From Absicoccus intestinalis (GTDB lineage Bacteria > Bacillota_I > Bacilli_A > Erysipelotrichales > Erysipelotrichaceae), in NCBI RefSeq assembly GCF_033971885.1, contig NZ_JALBUS010000003.1:122195-186194 (forward strand): DNA of 64,000 nt, in the 5' to 3' direction. The position numbers and the translations under genes were made by a program. This document shows positions 28,271-37,350 of this stretch, one piece after another. The notes below the pieces were generated by a model that was given only the letters and a program-made list of their open reading frames with translations, searched no databases and was not told where the DNA came from. Position 1 is the stretch's first letter, and each line of letters starts with the position of its first letter.

Positions 28271-28719
28271 TCTTCCTCCTGACTATGATTTACCGGAAAT
28301 TCTCGGTGCTCTTCTCTTTTTTCGTTGACCTTATCAACAACTGTATCCTTTACATCATTGGCAACCGATTTTACTTTGTCTACATTTTCTTTGATGCTAC
28401 CATCGGCTTTTTTATCAGCCAACCATTCCTTCACTTGTTTTGATCCTTTATCCAATGATCTGGCTGTCTCGACGACGACTTCACGTGCTTTTGTATTGAC
28501 ATCATCCACACTCTTTGACACATTCTCAATGGTTTCCAGTGGCGTATCTAATTTACGCACCTGCTCATTGACGATAGCCAATGTTTTATCAAATTCTTTA
28601 AGCGTTTCAATGATCTTTTTAAATAAAAAGGCTAAATACACTAGAGCAACAACGCCAGCAACGGGTAAAAGATATCGAAATAATTGAGCAATTGCTCCTA
28701 ATAATTGATCCATTGTCAC
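28267..28719 (-). CDS. YtxG-like DUF948 protein with N-terminal membrane anchor
   Basis: 150 residues. One membrane span at about 14-32 ('YLLPVAGVVALVYLAFLF') is followed by a long coiled-coil-like helix ('IETLKEFDKTLAIVNEQVRKLDTPLETIENVSKSVDDVN'), the layout of DUF948, and a charged tail. The start is probably the GTG five bases after GAGGTG; an ATG two codons later is possible. It directly precedes the YtxH-like gene, as ytxG does in Bacillus subtilis. Function unknown. Confidence 0.72.
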   Translation of the reverse strand: MTMDQLLGAIAQLFRYLLPVAGVVALVYLAFLFKKIIETLKEFDKTLAIVNEQVRKLDTPLETIENVSKSVDDVNTKAREVVVETARSLDKGSKQVKEWLADKKADGSIKENVDKVKSVANDVKDTVVDKVNEKREEHREFPVNHSQEEE

Positions 28720-28811
28720 ATCATCACCTCGAGTGCATTATAACACTTTATTTTAGCTCTATCCACCGTAAATGAAAATTTTTTCATGATTTTGAAAGCT
28801 CTTACGAACCT

Positions 28812-28836
28812 AAAAAAAAGAGGAACTAGTCCTCTT
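28812..28836 (-). terminator. Terminator overlapping the end of murC
   Basis: Minus-strand AGAGGA/TCCTCT with a five-base loop followed by eight T residues. The left arm is the last Glu-Asp codons and TAG stop region of murC. Confidence 0.85.
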
Positions 28837-30142
28837 CTAACCGCTTCTTTAACATATCTTTTAATAAATAGATATCTTTACTTGACATAAATAGGTAAAC
28901 AGCAGGCCCCATGGTTTCTAATATTGCCGCCGATGGTTCATCGACATCCAACAACCGTCCCTTAGGACACAATGCCAATAGATCTTGAATCGTTACTGTA
29001 ATATCCGGCGTTTCACGAACGGCATTTTTGGGAAAATCACACAATACAACTTCATCCGCCATATTTAGACTATCCGCAAATCCTTGTAGAAAATATTGTA
29101 GACGACTATAACGATCCGGTTTGTACAAAGCGATGACCTTCTTACCGGGATACTTTTTACGAGCAGCATCGATCATATAACGAATCGCCGTCGGATGATG
29201 TGCATAATCATCAACCAAGACAGAATCCTTAACTTCTTCGACTACACTTCTTCGAGCAATGCCTTTAAACGTCTCCAAACCATCAACGATATCTTCCACT
29301 TTCATGCCTAAACTATGGGCCAGCGCAAAACATCCCAAAGCATCTTGCAAGAACGTAGATGAAGTCTCGTGCAAAGAAATATGTGCGATTTCTTTTCCTT
29401 CGTGTTTTACATCAAAATGCATACCAAATGGTCCTTGTTCAATATGAATAGCTTGATAATCATTGCCATCCTTGAGACCATAAGTAACCGTAGGCACATG
29501 ATATTTTAATGTAGGTAGCCAGGGATCATCTCCAAAATAAACGATCTTCTTCTGGACTTGATCGGCAAATTGTTGAAAGGCGGATACATAATCATCCATA
29601 TCTTTATAGTAATCGATATGATCCAATTCCACATTGGTAATCAATGCATAATCGGGATGATAGCACAAAAAATGTCGTTTAAATTCACAAGATTCAAACA
29701 CAAAATATTCGCTGCCCTTAGGCATATGGCCATGTCCATCCCCAATCAAGTAACCTGTTTTCGCATAACGAGGAAGGATCCATCCTAAAAGTCCTGTCGT
29801 TGTGCTTTTTCCATGAGTTCCTGCTACGCTAATGGATTCATAATTTTTCGCAAATTCACCAAGAAAATCAAAGTACCAATAAGCTTGTACATTTGGGTTT
29901 TCTTGTGCTGCCTTAATTTCTGGATTGCTTTCATCAAATGCACCACCCATGATGACGATATCCCCATCATGAATGTTCTTGGCATCGAAGGAGCCAAACG
30001 GAATGTTTCGTTCTGTTAATCCATCTTGCGTAAAAATATATTTGTCGATATCGGAACCAGTCACTGGATAGCCTTCGTCATGTAAAATACAGGCCAAAGC
30101 GGCCATTCCTGTTCCTTTGATTCCTACAAAATGATATGCCAT
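28826..30142 (-). CDS. murC: UDP-N-acetylmuramate--L-alanine ligase
   Basis: 438 residues. The N-terminal Rossmann domain has 'FVGIKGTGMAALA'; the central ATP-binding P-loop is 'GTHGKSTTTGLL' (about 111-122). Later come 'NVELDHIDYY', 'RRSVV', 'DDYAHHPTAI' and 'LYKPDRYSR', all MurC landmarks. It adds L-alanine to UDP-MurNAc in the cytosol, the first step of the peptidoglycan stem peptide. GGGGTG precedes the ATG. It follows the proline-rich protein and precedes the YtxG-like gene. Confidence 0.93.
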   Translation of the reverse strand: MAYHFVGIKGTGMAALACILHDEGYPVTGSDIDKYIFTQDGLTERNIPFGSFDAKNIHDGDIVIMGGAFDESNPEIKAAQENPNVQAYWYFDFLGEFAKNYESISVAGTHGKSTTTGLLGWILPRYAKTGYLIGDGHGHMPKGSEYFVFESCEFKRHFLCYHPDYALITNVELDHIDYYKDMDDYVSAFQQFADQVQKKIVYFGDDPWLPTLKYHVPTVTYGLKDGNDYQAIHIEQGPFGMHFDVKHEGKEIAHISLHETSSTFLQDALGCFALAHSLGMKVEDIVDGLETFKGIARRSVVEEVKDSVLVDDYAHHPTAIRYMIDAARKKYPGKKVIALYKPDRYSRLQYFLQGFADSLNMADEVVLCDFPKNAVRETPDITVTIQDLLALCPKGRLLDVDEPSAAILETMGPAVYLFMSSKDIYLLKDMLKKRLEED

Positions 30143-30153
30143 AGTTTCACCCC

Positions 30154-30816
30154 TTAGTTTTTAGAAGCAAATAACTTCTCTTGTTTTGGCTTTTCTTCTT
30201 CGTTCTTTTCTAAGATGTCATCTAACGCAATGGCTTCGGTTTCATCTTTTGCTTTTTGACCCACCGTATCTGGGTCCTTACGAGGAATTTCGTTTTCTTT
30301 TCGATAGCTTGGAATGTCTTGACCAAACATTGGTGAAATAACTTGTTCAAAAGAAGAAGAGACAACAGGTTTTTCTAATTCCACTGCATTATGGATCTTA
30401 TCATACTCTTTTTTATCATCCGCCGTATTCCCAAAGATGGGACTCATGATACTTTGATAATTATATTCTTGTTGTTTTTTACGTACAGGTTTGGCATCTT
30501 GATTTAATTTACTACGATCAAAATGATACGGTTTCTTATAAGTCGGACTCGTGTCTTTTTTTTGCACTTTTTGAATATCTAAAGCGCCAAACTGCGTAGC
30601 TTTCTTTTCTGGTACAGGATCTAAAACAACATCGGCTAACGAAACAGGATCCGGTTGTTGTACAGGTTGTGGTTTTTCGGGTTCCACCACGGTTGGTTGT
30701 GGACTAGGTTCCGCTGCTTTTTTTGGTTCTTCCTTTACTTCTTCTTCGATTTCTTCTTGTTCGTCATCGATATCTTCATCAAAAATAGATTTCATTAAAT
30801 TCTTAAATTTTGGCAT
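30154..30816 (-). CDS. Disordered, proline/acid-rich protein with repeated SPxFG motifs
   Basis: 220 residues, mostly disordered: an acidic stretch (about 12-30), a Pro/Gln/Val region (about 35-70) and two similar short blocks, 'YQSIMSPIFGN' and 'FEQVISPMFGQ', about 45 residues apart. I do not recognise a domain. I start at the second in-frame ATG ('MPKFKNLMKS'), seven bases from GGAG; the first ATG touches that site. It lies between the thioredoxin-like gene and murC, the position of sftA (a cytosolic FtsK-like translocase) in Bacillus subtilis, but has no ATPase domain. The motif pair suggests a peptide that docks twice to a partner. Confidence 0.75.
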   Translation of the reverse strand: MPKFKNLMKSIFDEDIDDEQEEIEEEVKEEPKKAAEPSPQPTVVEPEKPQPVQQPDPVSLADVVLDPVPEKKATQFGALDIQKVQKKDTSPTYKKPYHFDRSKLNQDAKPVRKKQQEYNYQSIMSPIFGNTADDKKEYDKIHNAVELEKPVVSSSFEQVISPMFGQDIPSYRKENEIPRKDPDTVGQKAKDETEAIALDDILEKNEEEKPKQEKLFASKN

Positions 30817-31147
30817 TTCCATACTCCTTTTCCACCGTCATCGCTACATAATCCATCACTTCTTGTTCGGTTTTTCGAAAGGGTGTCACAAACCGACTGA
30901 TTTCATGACCATCTCGATAGGCAATAAAGCTTGGTACGCTTTGTATTCCAAGGTCTTTACAAAGATCCAACAATTCATCTCGTTGTACTTGATAAAAGGA
31001 TACATCGGTAAATTTGGGTTGGATATGTTCGATGACCCTGTCCATTCCCACACAATCCGAACATCCCATGCCTGTGAACAAAAAAACCGAAATCGAATCT
31101 TGCAGCATGGTTTTCACATAAGCTTCATTTGTATGTATCGGCTTCAT
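30803..31147 (-). CDS. Thioredoxin-like protein (YtpP type)
   Basis: 114 residues with a thioredoxin fold. The redox motif is 'GMGCSDC', followed by the cis-proline region 'GIQSVPSFIAYRDGHE'. It is probably a cytosolic thiol exchange protein; YtpP of Bacillus subtilis, encoded a few genes before murC, is the best positional match. The start 'MKPIHTNEAY' lies five bases after the trmB stop, with GGAAACGG upstream; the longer frame would overlap trmB without reason. Confidence 0.82.
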   Translation of the reverse strand: MKPIHTNEAYVKTMLQDSISVFLFTGMGCSDCVGMDRVIEHIQPKFTDVSFYQVQRDELLDLCKDLGIQSVPSFIAYRDGHEISRFVTPFRKTEQEVMDYVAMTVEKEYGNAKI

Positions 31148-31151
31148 TATA

Positions 31152-31784
31152 TCACCGTTTCCAAACACAACGATAAATTGGTTGCCCTTTTGCGACAAAT
31201 TTTTCTTCGTATTCCGTTTCGACATCTTCTGGATGTGGTTCTTTTCGATAATCCACATTCACTTCGAACATCTGAAATCCCGCGTTTTGAAATTCAATCA
31301 AAGAATATTCAAACAATTTCGCATTATCCGTTTTCATTTGGATTTGTCCATCCTTTGCCAATACTTCTTTGTATTGTTCTAAAAAACGCGTATTTGATAA
31401 TCGCCGTTTCGCATAGCGTTTCTTTGGCCATGGATCCGAAAAATTCAAATGAATGACATCGATTTCCTGCTTTCCGAACCATTCATTCAATGTTTGTGCA
31501 TCTCCACGAATCAAACACAACTTGCCTTTTTCGGTATCTGTATCATATTTTTTGGCTGCAACACCGGCTGCACTATCATTTTTTTCAATAGCTACAAAAC
31601 CTTCTCGCGGATAGAGCTTTGACATACCTAATGAATAATTGCCTTTACCACAACCAATTTCCACATGAAGAACTTCCGTATCTAAGAATTGCTTCCATTT
31701 CCCCATGTATTGTTCCGGTTCTTTGATACGGCATTTCGCCTGCTCTAAATATTCAACGGCCCATGGGATCTTTCGCATTCGCAT
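31152..31784 (-). CDS. trmB: tRNA (guanine-46-N7)-methyltransferase
   Basis: 210 residues. It opens 'MRMRKIPWAVEYL', as in the family, and has SAM motif I 'VEIGCGKGNYSLG' and the TrmB signature 'NFSDPWPKKRYAKRRL' with the later 'KTDN'. It makes m7G46 in tRNA. AGGAGG lies eight bases before the chosen ATG; the longer upstream frame is rejected. The thioredoxin-like gene follows at once, suggesting an operon that runs toward murC. Confidence 0.95.
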   Translation of the reverse strand: MRMRKIPWAVEYLEQAKCRIKEPEQYMGKWKQFLDTEVLHVEIGCGKGNYSLGMSKLYPREGFVAIEKNDSAAGVAAKKYDTDTEKGKLCLIRGDAQTLNEWFGKQEIDVIHLNFSDPWPKKRYAKRRLSNTRFLEQYKEVLAKDGQIQMKTDNAKLFEYSLIEFQNAGFQMFEVNVDYRKEPHPEDVETEYEEKFVAKGQPIYRCVWKR

Positions 31785-31854
31785 GATGAGTTCCTCCTTA
31801 TACACGACGCTTATTTTACCATAACTAACTTGGAAAACAAACTGAATCACTTCA

Positions 31855-31886
31855 CAAAAAAAGACTTGTATCTTTCAACAAGTCTT
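31855..31886 (-). terminator. Terminator at the end of pnp
   Basis: Minus-strand stem AAGACTTGT/ACAAGTCTT and a T run. The upstream arm includes the pnp stop codon. Confidence 0.88.
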
Positions 31887-34032
31887 ATGCTTCTTCTTTC
31901 TTTGGTTGATCTTCCGTTTTAGGTTTTGGCAATAATGCCTTTGCACTTACATTGATTCGACCTTTGCGATCAATTTCGGTAACTTTGACATCAATGGTAT
32001 CCCCAATCTTCAATACATCTTCTACCTTATCAATATGATGATGGCTGATCTTGGAAATATGAAGAAGTCCATCTGTATTGCCAAATAAATTGACAAAGGC
32101 ACCAAATTTTTCAATACGAACAACCTTAGCCGTATAGACATCGCCAACTTTCGCAACACGTACAATGTTATTGATCAATTCTTTGGCTTTATCGATAGCG
32201 GCTTGATCCATATGATAAATCACCACATGACCATCATCATCGATATCGATCTTGACATTGTCGCATTTTTCAATGATTTCATTGATCATCTTTCCGCCTG
32301 GACCAATCACATCTTTGATCTTTTCTGGATCAATCTTCATTGTGCCCATTTTTGGTGCATACGGACTTAATTCCTTGCGAGGCTCTGGAATAGCTGCCAA
32401 CATGTTATCGAGAATTTCTAAACGCGCTTTATGAGCCTGTGCTAATGCTTCCTCAAAAATATCTCGAGTGATTCCTGTTGTTTTAATATCCATTTGTAAA
32501 GCTGTAATGCCATTTTTGGTTCCAGCAACTTTAAAGTCCATATCACCAAAATGATCTTCCATTCCTTGGATATCTGTCAATACCGTGTATTTTCCGGTTT
32601 CATCATTCATGATCAATCCCATCGCAATCCCAGCAACAGGGGCTTTGATTGGAACACCAGCTGCCATCAATGACATCGTGCCCGCACAAATACTTGCTTG
32701 TGAGGAAGATCCATTACTCTCCATGACATCAGCAACTGTACGAATGGTATATGGGAATTCTTCTTCCGATGGTAATACTTGTTTTAAAGCACGTTCACCC
32801 AAAGCACCGTGTCCAATTTCACGTCGTCCTGGACTGCCCATACGACCAGTCTCACCTACACAATAAGGAGGGAAATTATATTGATGCATGAATCGTTTGG
32901 ATTCATTGGTCGTTAGGTCATCAATGATCTGATTTTCATTCAATGCACCCAATGTTGTAGTGGATAACACTTGTGTCTCACCACGTGTAAACAATGCCGA
33001 ACCATGGACACGAGGCAACAAATCCACTTGTGAATTCAATGGACGAATTTCATCAATTTTACGTCCATCGGGACGAACTTTGTCTTCAATGATCAAACGA
33101 CGGACTTCATCGGCTTCAATACCATGACAAATTTCACGTGCTTGTTTGATCGCATTGGCTTGTTCTTTTTCTGAAGCATATTCTTTCGCTTCGATCATCG
33201 CTGCTGCCTCATCGGTCAATTCATCAATTTTATTGTAACGATCCAATTTTTCTTTAATGGATACAGCTTCACGAATCTTGGCTTCATAGCCTTCGCGTAC
33301 GGCTGCATCGACTTCTGGATCGACAGTGTACAAATCAATTTCCCGTTTTGGTTTGCCACAAGCTTGAATGATTTCTTCTTCAAAAGCGCATAATTTCTTT
33401 ACTTGTTCATGTCCAAACATCAAGGCTGCCAACATATCTTCTTCACTGACTTCTTTGGCACCAGCTTCTACCATGTTTAAGGCCTTGGCCGTACCAGCAA
33501 CCGTTAGATCAATATCACTTTGTTCTTGTTGAGCTACCGTTGGATTGGCAATAAACTCGCCATCGACACGACCGACGTGCACACCGGCAATAGGACCATT
33601 AAATGGAATATCCGAAATACACAAAGCCAAACTAGCACCAAACATTGCTGCCATTTCACTTGGATAATCGGGATCGACGCTCAATACTGTATTGACAACT
33701 TGCACTTCATTACGGAAACCTTCTGCAAATAAAGGACGAATCGGACGGTCGATCATACGTGCTGTTAAAGTGGCATGTTCACTTGGACGTCCTTCTCTTC
33801 GTAAAAATCCGCCTGGAATTCTTCCAACCGAATACAATTTTTCTTCAAAACTTACTGTAAGCGGGAAAAAATCAATACCTTCTTTGGCTTGATGACTCGC
33901 ACAAGCGGTTGACAATGTGACTGTATCTCCATAACGAACGATGACTGCTCCATCGGCTTGTTTTGCGATTTCCCCTGTTTCTACTGTGATCCCCCGACCA
34001 CAGAATTCAAAATGAAACTCTTGTTTCGCCAT
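31885..34032 (-). CDS. pnp: Polyribonucleotide nucleotidyltransferase (PNPase)
   Basis: 715 residues: two RNase PH domains, the first from 'VRYGDTVTLSTA', the second with 'RPDGRKIDEIRPL', 'HGSALFTRGETQ' and the catalytic 'DIQGMEDHFGDMDFKVAGT'; then a KH domain ('IGPGGKMINEI') and an S1 domain ('GDVYTAKVVRIEKFGAFV'). It degrades RNA 3'-5' by phosphorolysis. GAGGTG precedes the ATG. It follows rpsO, the usual Bacillota and enterobacterial order, with a terminator between them. Confidence 0.97.
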   Translation of the reverse strand: MAKQEFHFEFCGRGITVETGEIAKQADGAVIVRYGDTVTLSTACASHQAKEGIDFFPLTVSFEEKLYSVGRIPGGFLRREGRPSEHATLTARMIDRPIRPLFAEGFRNEVQVVNTVLSVDPDYPSEMAAMFGASLALCISDIPFNGPIAGVHVGRVDGEFIANPTVAQQEQSDIDLTVAGTAKALNMVEAGAKEVSEEDMLAALMFGHEQVKKLCAFEEEIIQACGKPKREIDLYTVDPEVDAAVREGYEAKIREAVSIKEKLDRYNKIDELTDEAAAMIEAKEYASEKEQANAIKQAREICHGIEADEVRRLIIEDKVRPDGRKIDEIRPLNSQVDLLPRVHGSALFTRGETQVLSTTTLGALNENQIIDDLTTNESKRFMHQYNFPPYCVGETGRMGSPGRREIGHGALGERALKQVLPSEEEFPYTIRTVADVMESNGSSSQASICAGTMSLMAAGVPIKAPVAGIAMGLIMNDETGKYTVLTDIQGMEDHFGDMDFKVAGTKNGITALQMDIKTTGITRDIFEEALAQAHKARLEILDNMLAAIPEPRKELSPYAPKMGTMKIDPEKIKDVIGPGGKMINEIIEKCDNVKIDIDDDGHVVIYHMDQAAIDKAKELINNIVRVAKVGDVYTAKVVRIEKFGAFVNLFGNTDGLLHISKISHHHIDKVEDVLKIGDTIDVKVTEIDRKGRINVSAKALLPKPKTEDQPKKEEA

Positions 34033-34093
34033 ATTTTTATTTTCACCTCATTTAACCTTATGAATCGTAACATAGAAATCTAAAAAAAGATAG

Positions 34094-34122
34094 AAAAAAA
34101 GTAATCGACAAGCGATTACTTT
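34094..34122 (-). terminator. Terminator overlapping the end of rpsO
   Basis: Minus-strand stem GAAAGTAATCG/CGATTACTTT followed by T residues. The upstream arm contains the rpsO TAA. Confidence 0.88.
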
Positions 34123-34382
34123 CTCAATCCTAATTCAGCAATAAGTTTTTTATAACGATCTAAGTCCTTACGTTGTAAGTAAGCTAACAAATTCTTACGA
34201 CGTCCAACCTTTTTCATCAAACCACGTTGTGAATGATAATCATGTTTGTGTTCTTTGAAATGTTCTGTTAAACGGTTGATTTCAGCGGTCAAGATGGCCA
34301 CTTGAACTTCTGGAGAACCTGTATCTCCTTCATGAATCGCATACTTTTTGATAATTGCATCTTTTTCAGATTTCAGTAACAT
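34116..34382 (-). CDS. rpsO: 30S ribosomal protein S15
   Basis: 88 residues, full length. The conserved 'IKKYAIHEGDTGSPEVQVAILTAEI' (split here as 'KYAIHEGDTGSPEVQ') and 'HKHDYHSQRGLMKKVGRRKNLLAYL' are present. It binds the central domain of 16S rRNA and helps form bridge B4. AGGAGG stands before the ATG. Its leader of about 65 bases (34383-34450) has a small hairpin CCAA/TTGG near the ribosome site, which could allow the autoregulation known for S15, but this is not shown by the sequence alone. Confidence 0.97.
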   Translation of the reverse strand: MLLKSEKDAIIKKYAIHEGDTGSPEVQVAILTAEINRLTEHFKEHKHDYHSQRGLMKKVGRRKNLLAYLQRKDLDRYKKLIAELGLRK

Positions 34383-34458
34383 AATATCCTCCTCTTACTG
34401 TCCTTTTCTACCAAGCAAAGGGTTGGATGTTCCCTGTTCCTAGTACAAAAGCGAAAAT

Positions 34459-34487
34459 ATGGTATCATGAATCTTCCAAAAAATCAA
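34459..34487 (-). promoter_or_regulatory. Candidate promoter for rpsO inside the hemW end
   Basis: Minus-strand TTGATT, a 17-base spacer ending TGA, and TACCAT. It overlaps the last codons and stop of hemW. Confidence 0.5.
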
Positions 34488-35538
34488 CTAAGATCGTATT
34501 TAAGATTTCTAGACCCGCAGGCGTACAAACACATCGACCATTCTGAATCTTCAAATCATTTGCATATTTCTTCAATACTGGTTGATATTCTTTTTCAAAA
34601 TCCCGATGATATTTTTGATTCCAAGCTTGCACATTCAAGCCAAAAGATGTCCGTAAACTCATCATGATGGCTTCAAAAGGAGGGTCGGACTCTACATATT
34701 CGCGAATCGATCCATGTTGGATATAGTCCTGCAATGACGAATTGTGATCGTATCGTTTCCCGTGGATCCTTCCAGAAGCGCCACATCCGATGCCCACAAA
34801 ATCCGAATCGTCCCAGTAACATAAGTTATGTCGCGAATACATCCCATTTTTACAATAGGAACTAATTTCATATTGCTCATATCCTGCATTTGTTAATTCT
34901 TGTCGAATTTTTTCATACATGTCGGCTTCCAAATCCGGATCACAAGGGGCAATGCCTTGTTTGCCAAAGATGGAATGGGGTTCGATCTGTAAAGAATAGA
35001 TGGATAAATGAGGAAGATCCAATCTTAAAAAAGTATCCAGATCTTTTTGAAGATCGGCCATTGTTTGTTTCGGCAAGCCATACATTAAATCAATGGAAAT
35101 ATTTTGAATTCCATGATCTCGACAATATTGGATGCACTGAAAAATATCTTCCGGTGTGTGCTTTCTTCCTAATGTATCAAGTATCGATGGTTGAAAAGAT
35201 TGGACACCTAAACTAATGCGATTGATTCCCCATTGGGCATACATCTGAATTTTTTGTTGCGTTAATGTTTCTGGATTGCATTCAATGGTCCATTCATAGT
35301 TTTGGGCAAGATATGGCTGAAAACGTTTCACAATGGGTTCTAACATCGAATTCGATAAACTGCTTGGTGTTCCACCACCGAAATATAATGTTTCAATAGA
35401 AGAAAACGAAAGTGAGTCGATTTCTTCTAACAGTCGATTCAGCCATTTTTTTTGCATCGATGTGTTGGTTTTATAACGAAAAAAATCACAATAGGCACAA
35501 ATGGAATCACAAAACGGTATATGCACATACACATGCAT
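34465..35538 (-). CDS. hemW: Radical SAM heme chaperone / coproporphyrinogen III oxidase-like protein
   Basis: 357 residues. The radical-SAM cluster motif is C10, C14, C17 ('HIPFCDSICAYCDFF'), followed by 'YFGGGTPSSL' and the HemW-type 'GINRISLGVQSF'. HemW proteins bind heme and deliver it to targets; they lack the extra features of true HemN. It is downstream of lepA with a one-base stop/start overlap, the standard lepA-hemW pairing. The C-terminal wing ('LRTSFGLNVQAW') is intact. Confidence 0.93.
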   Translation of the reverse strand: MHVYVHIPFCDSICAYCDFFRYKTNTSMQKKWLNRLLEEIDSLSFSSIETLYFGGGTPSSLSNSMLEPIVKRFQPYLAQNYEWTIECNPETLTQQKIQMYAQWGINRISLGVQSFQPSILDTLGRKHTPEDIFQCIQYCRDHGIQNISIDLMYGLPKQTMADLQKDLDTFLRLDLPHLSIYSLQIEPHSIFGKQGIAPCDPDLEADMYEKIRQELTNAGYEQYEISSYCKNGMYSRHNLCYWDDSDFVGIGCGASGRIHGKRYDHNSSLQDYIQHGSIREYVESDPPFEAIMMSLRTSFGLNVQAWNQKYHRDFEKEYQPVLKKYANDLKIQNGRCVCTPAGLEILNTILVDFLEDS

Positions 35539-37340
35539 CAGTCATCATCCATCGAAAGAACAGCCATGAAAGCTTCTTGAGGAATTTCGACAGAACCCAC
35601 CATTTTCATTCGTTTCTTTCCTTCCTTTTGTTTTTCTAAAAGCTTTTTCTTTCGTGAAATGTCACCACCATAACATTTTGCCAAGACATTTTTACGTAAA
35701 GCTTTGATATTGGTACGGGCAATCACTTTGCCACCAATGGCTGCTTGTACAGGAATTTCAAATTGTTGACGAGGAATGAGTTCTTTCAATTTTATCGCCA
35801 TCGCATTGCCGCGATTAAACGCAAAATCTTTATAGACGATGGTCGATAAGGCATCGACAACTTGTCCATTTAATAAGATGTCCATCTTTACCAACTGGGA
35901 TGGTCGATAGCCAATTAATTCATAATCCAAAGAGGCATATCCTTTGGTTGCACTTTTCATCTTGTCAAAAAAATCAAAAATGATTTCGCTCAATGGTAAT
36001 TCATAAACCAACTGCATGCGAATGTCATCTAACACTTGTAAATCGACATATTCACCGCGTTTTTTCTGACACAATTCCATCATGGGTCCTACATATTCAT
36101 TTGGAACCAAGATTTCTGCTTTGACATAGGGTTCTTCAATGCGATTGATCTTTTGCATCGGTGGTAACGCACTGGGATTATCAATAGCCTCCATCGTACC
36201 ATCGGTTTTATAAACATGATAAATAACTGAAGGACTGGTCGCAATCAATTGCAGATTGTATTCGCGTTCTAATCGTTCTTCGACCACATCCATATGCAGC
36301 AAGCCTAAAAAACCGCAGCGAAAGCCAAATCCTAAAGCTTGTGATGTTTCTGGTTCAAAATGGAGCGAGGCATCATTTAGTTTTAATTTTTCTAATGCTT
36401 CTTTTAGATCATCATATCGTGCATTATCTACTGGATAGAGCCCACAATATACCATAGGATTCATTTCACGATATCCTTGCAGTGGCTGATTAGCTGGATG
36501 CAAAGCATTGGTGATCGTATCTCCAACACGCACATCTTCGATATTTTTTATAGCAGCCGAGATCCATCCTACATCCCCTGTATTTAACTGAGACTCGGTA
36601 ACTTCTTTTGGGGTATGGACACCAACTTCTAAAACTTCATATTCTGCTCCTGTAGCCATAAAACGAATCTTGTCATGGGGCTTGATCGTACCATTTTTTA
36701 TGGAAACAAACGCAATGACACCGCGATAGGAATCATACAATGAATCAAAGACCAAGGCTTGTAACGGGGCTTGCGGATCACCACTAGGAGCCGGTAGATC
36801 ATGGACGATTGCCTCTAAGACTTGATCTACATTTTTTCCCGTTTTCGCTGATATTTCTACGGCATGCGAGCAATCCAAACCAATCAGATCTTCAATTTCC
36901 TTTTTAACAACTTCAGGTTGTGCACTAGGAAGATCGATCTTATTGATGACAGGAATGATTTCCAGATCATTTTCTAAGGCTAGATAGACATTGGCTAAAG
37001 TTTGTGCTTGAACGCCTTGTGCCGCATCCACAACCAAAATGGCTCCGTCACAAGCTGCCAATGAGCGAGAAACCTCATAGGAAAAATCGACATGACCGGG
37101 TGTGTCAATCAAATGGAAAAGATAGTCTTCGCCATTTTTGGCATGATAACGAAGCTGAACCGCATTGAGCTTAATGGTGATACCACGTTCTCGTTCCAGA
37201 TCCATAGAATCCAAGATCTGATCCTTCATTTCTCGTTTTTCTACCGTTTGTGTCAATTCCAAGATACGATCAGCCAAAGTGGATTTTCCATGATCGATAT
37301 GGGCAATAATTGAAAAATTTCGTATATGTTTTTGGTCCAT
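35538..37340 (-). CDS. lepA: Elongation factor 4 (LepA)
   Basis: 600 residues. GTPase motifs: 'AHIDHGKSTL' (13-22), 'RERGITIK', 'DTPGHVDF' and 'NKIDLP'. Domains II and III are like EF-G, and the LepA-specific C-terminus includes 'ARTNIKALRKNVLAKCYGGD' and 'KRMKMVGSVEIPQEAF'. It back-translocates or remodels stalled ribosomes. AGGAGAG precedes the ATG. fmt lies ten bases upstream, so the three genes may be co-transcribed. Confidence 0.97.
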   Translation of the reverse strand: MDQKHIRNFSIIAHIDHGKSTLADRILELTQTVEKREMKDQILDSMDLERERGITIKLNAVQLRYHAKNGEDYLFHLIDTPGHVDFSYEVSRSLAACDGAILVVDAAQGVQAQTLANVYLALENDLEIIPVINKIDLPSAQPEVVKKEIEDLIGLDCSHAVEISAKTGKNVDQVLEAIVHDLPAPSGDPQAPLQALVFDSLYDSYRGVIAFVSIKNGTIKPHDKIRFMATGAEYEVLEVGVHTPKEVTESQLNTGDVGWISAAIKNIEDVRVGDTITNALHPANQPLQGYREMNPMVYCGLYPVDNARYDDLKEALEKLKLNDASLHFEPETSQALGFGFRCGFLGLLHMDVVEERLEREYNLQLIATSPSVIYHVYKTDGTMEAIDNPSALPPMQKINRIEEPYVKAEILVPNEYVGPMMELCQKKRGEYVDLQVLDDIRMQLVYELPLSEIIFDFFDKMKSATKGYASLDYELIGYRPSQLVKMDILLNGQVVDALSTIVYKDFAFNRGNAMAIKLKELIPRQQFEIPVQAAIGGKVIARTNIKALRKNVLAKCYGGDISRKKKLLEKQKEGKKRMKMVGSVEIPQEAFMAVLSMDDD

Positions 37341-37350
37341 GTCTACTCTC

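Noticed and set aside
31785..31850. 22-residue extension of TrmB
   Set aside because: AGGAGG lies just before MRMRKIPWA, which is the usual TrmB opening.
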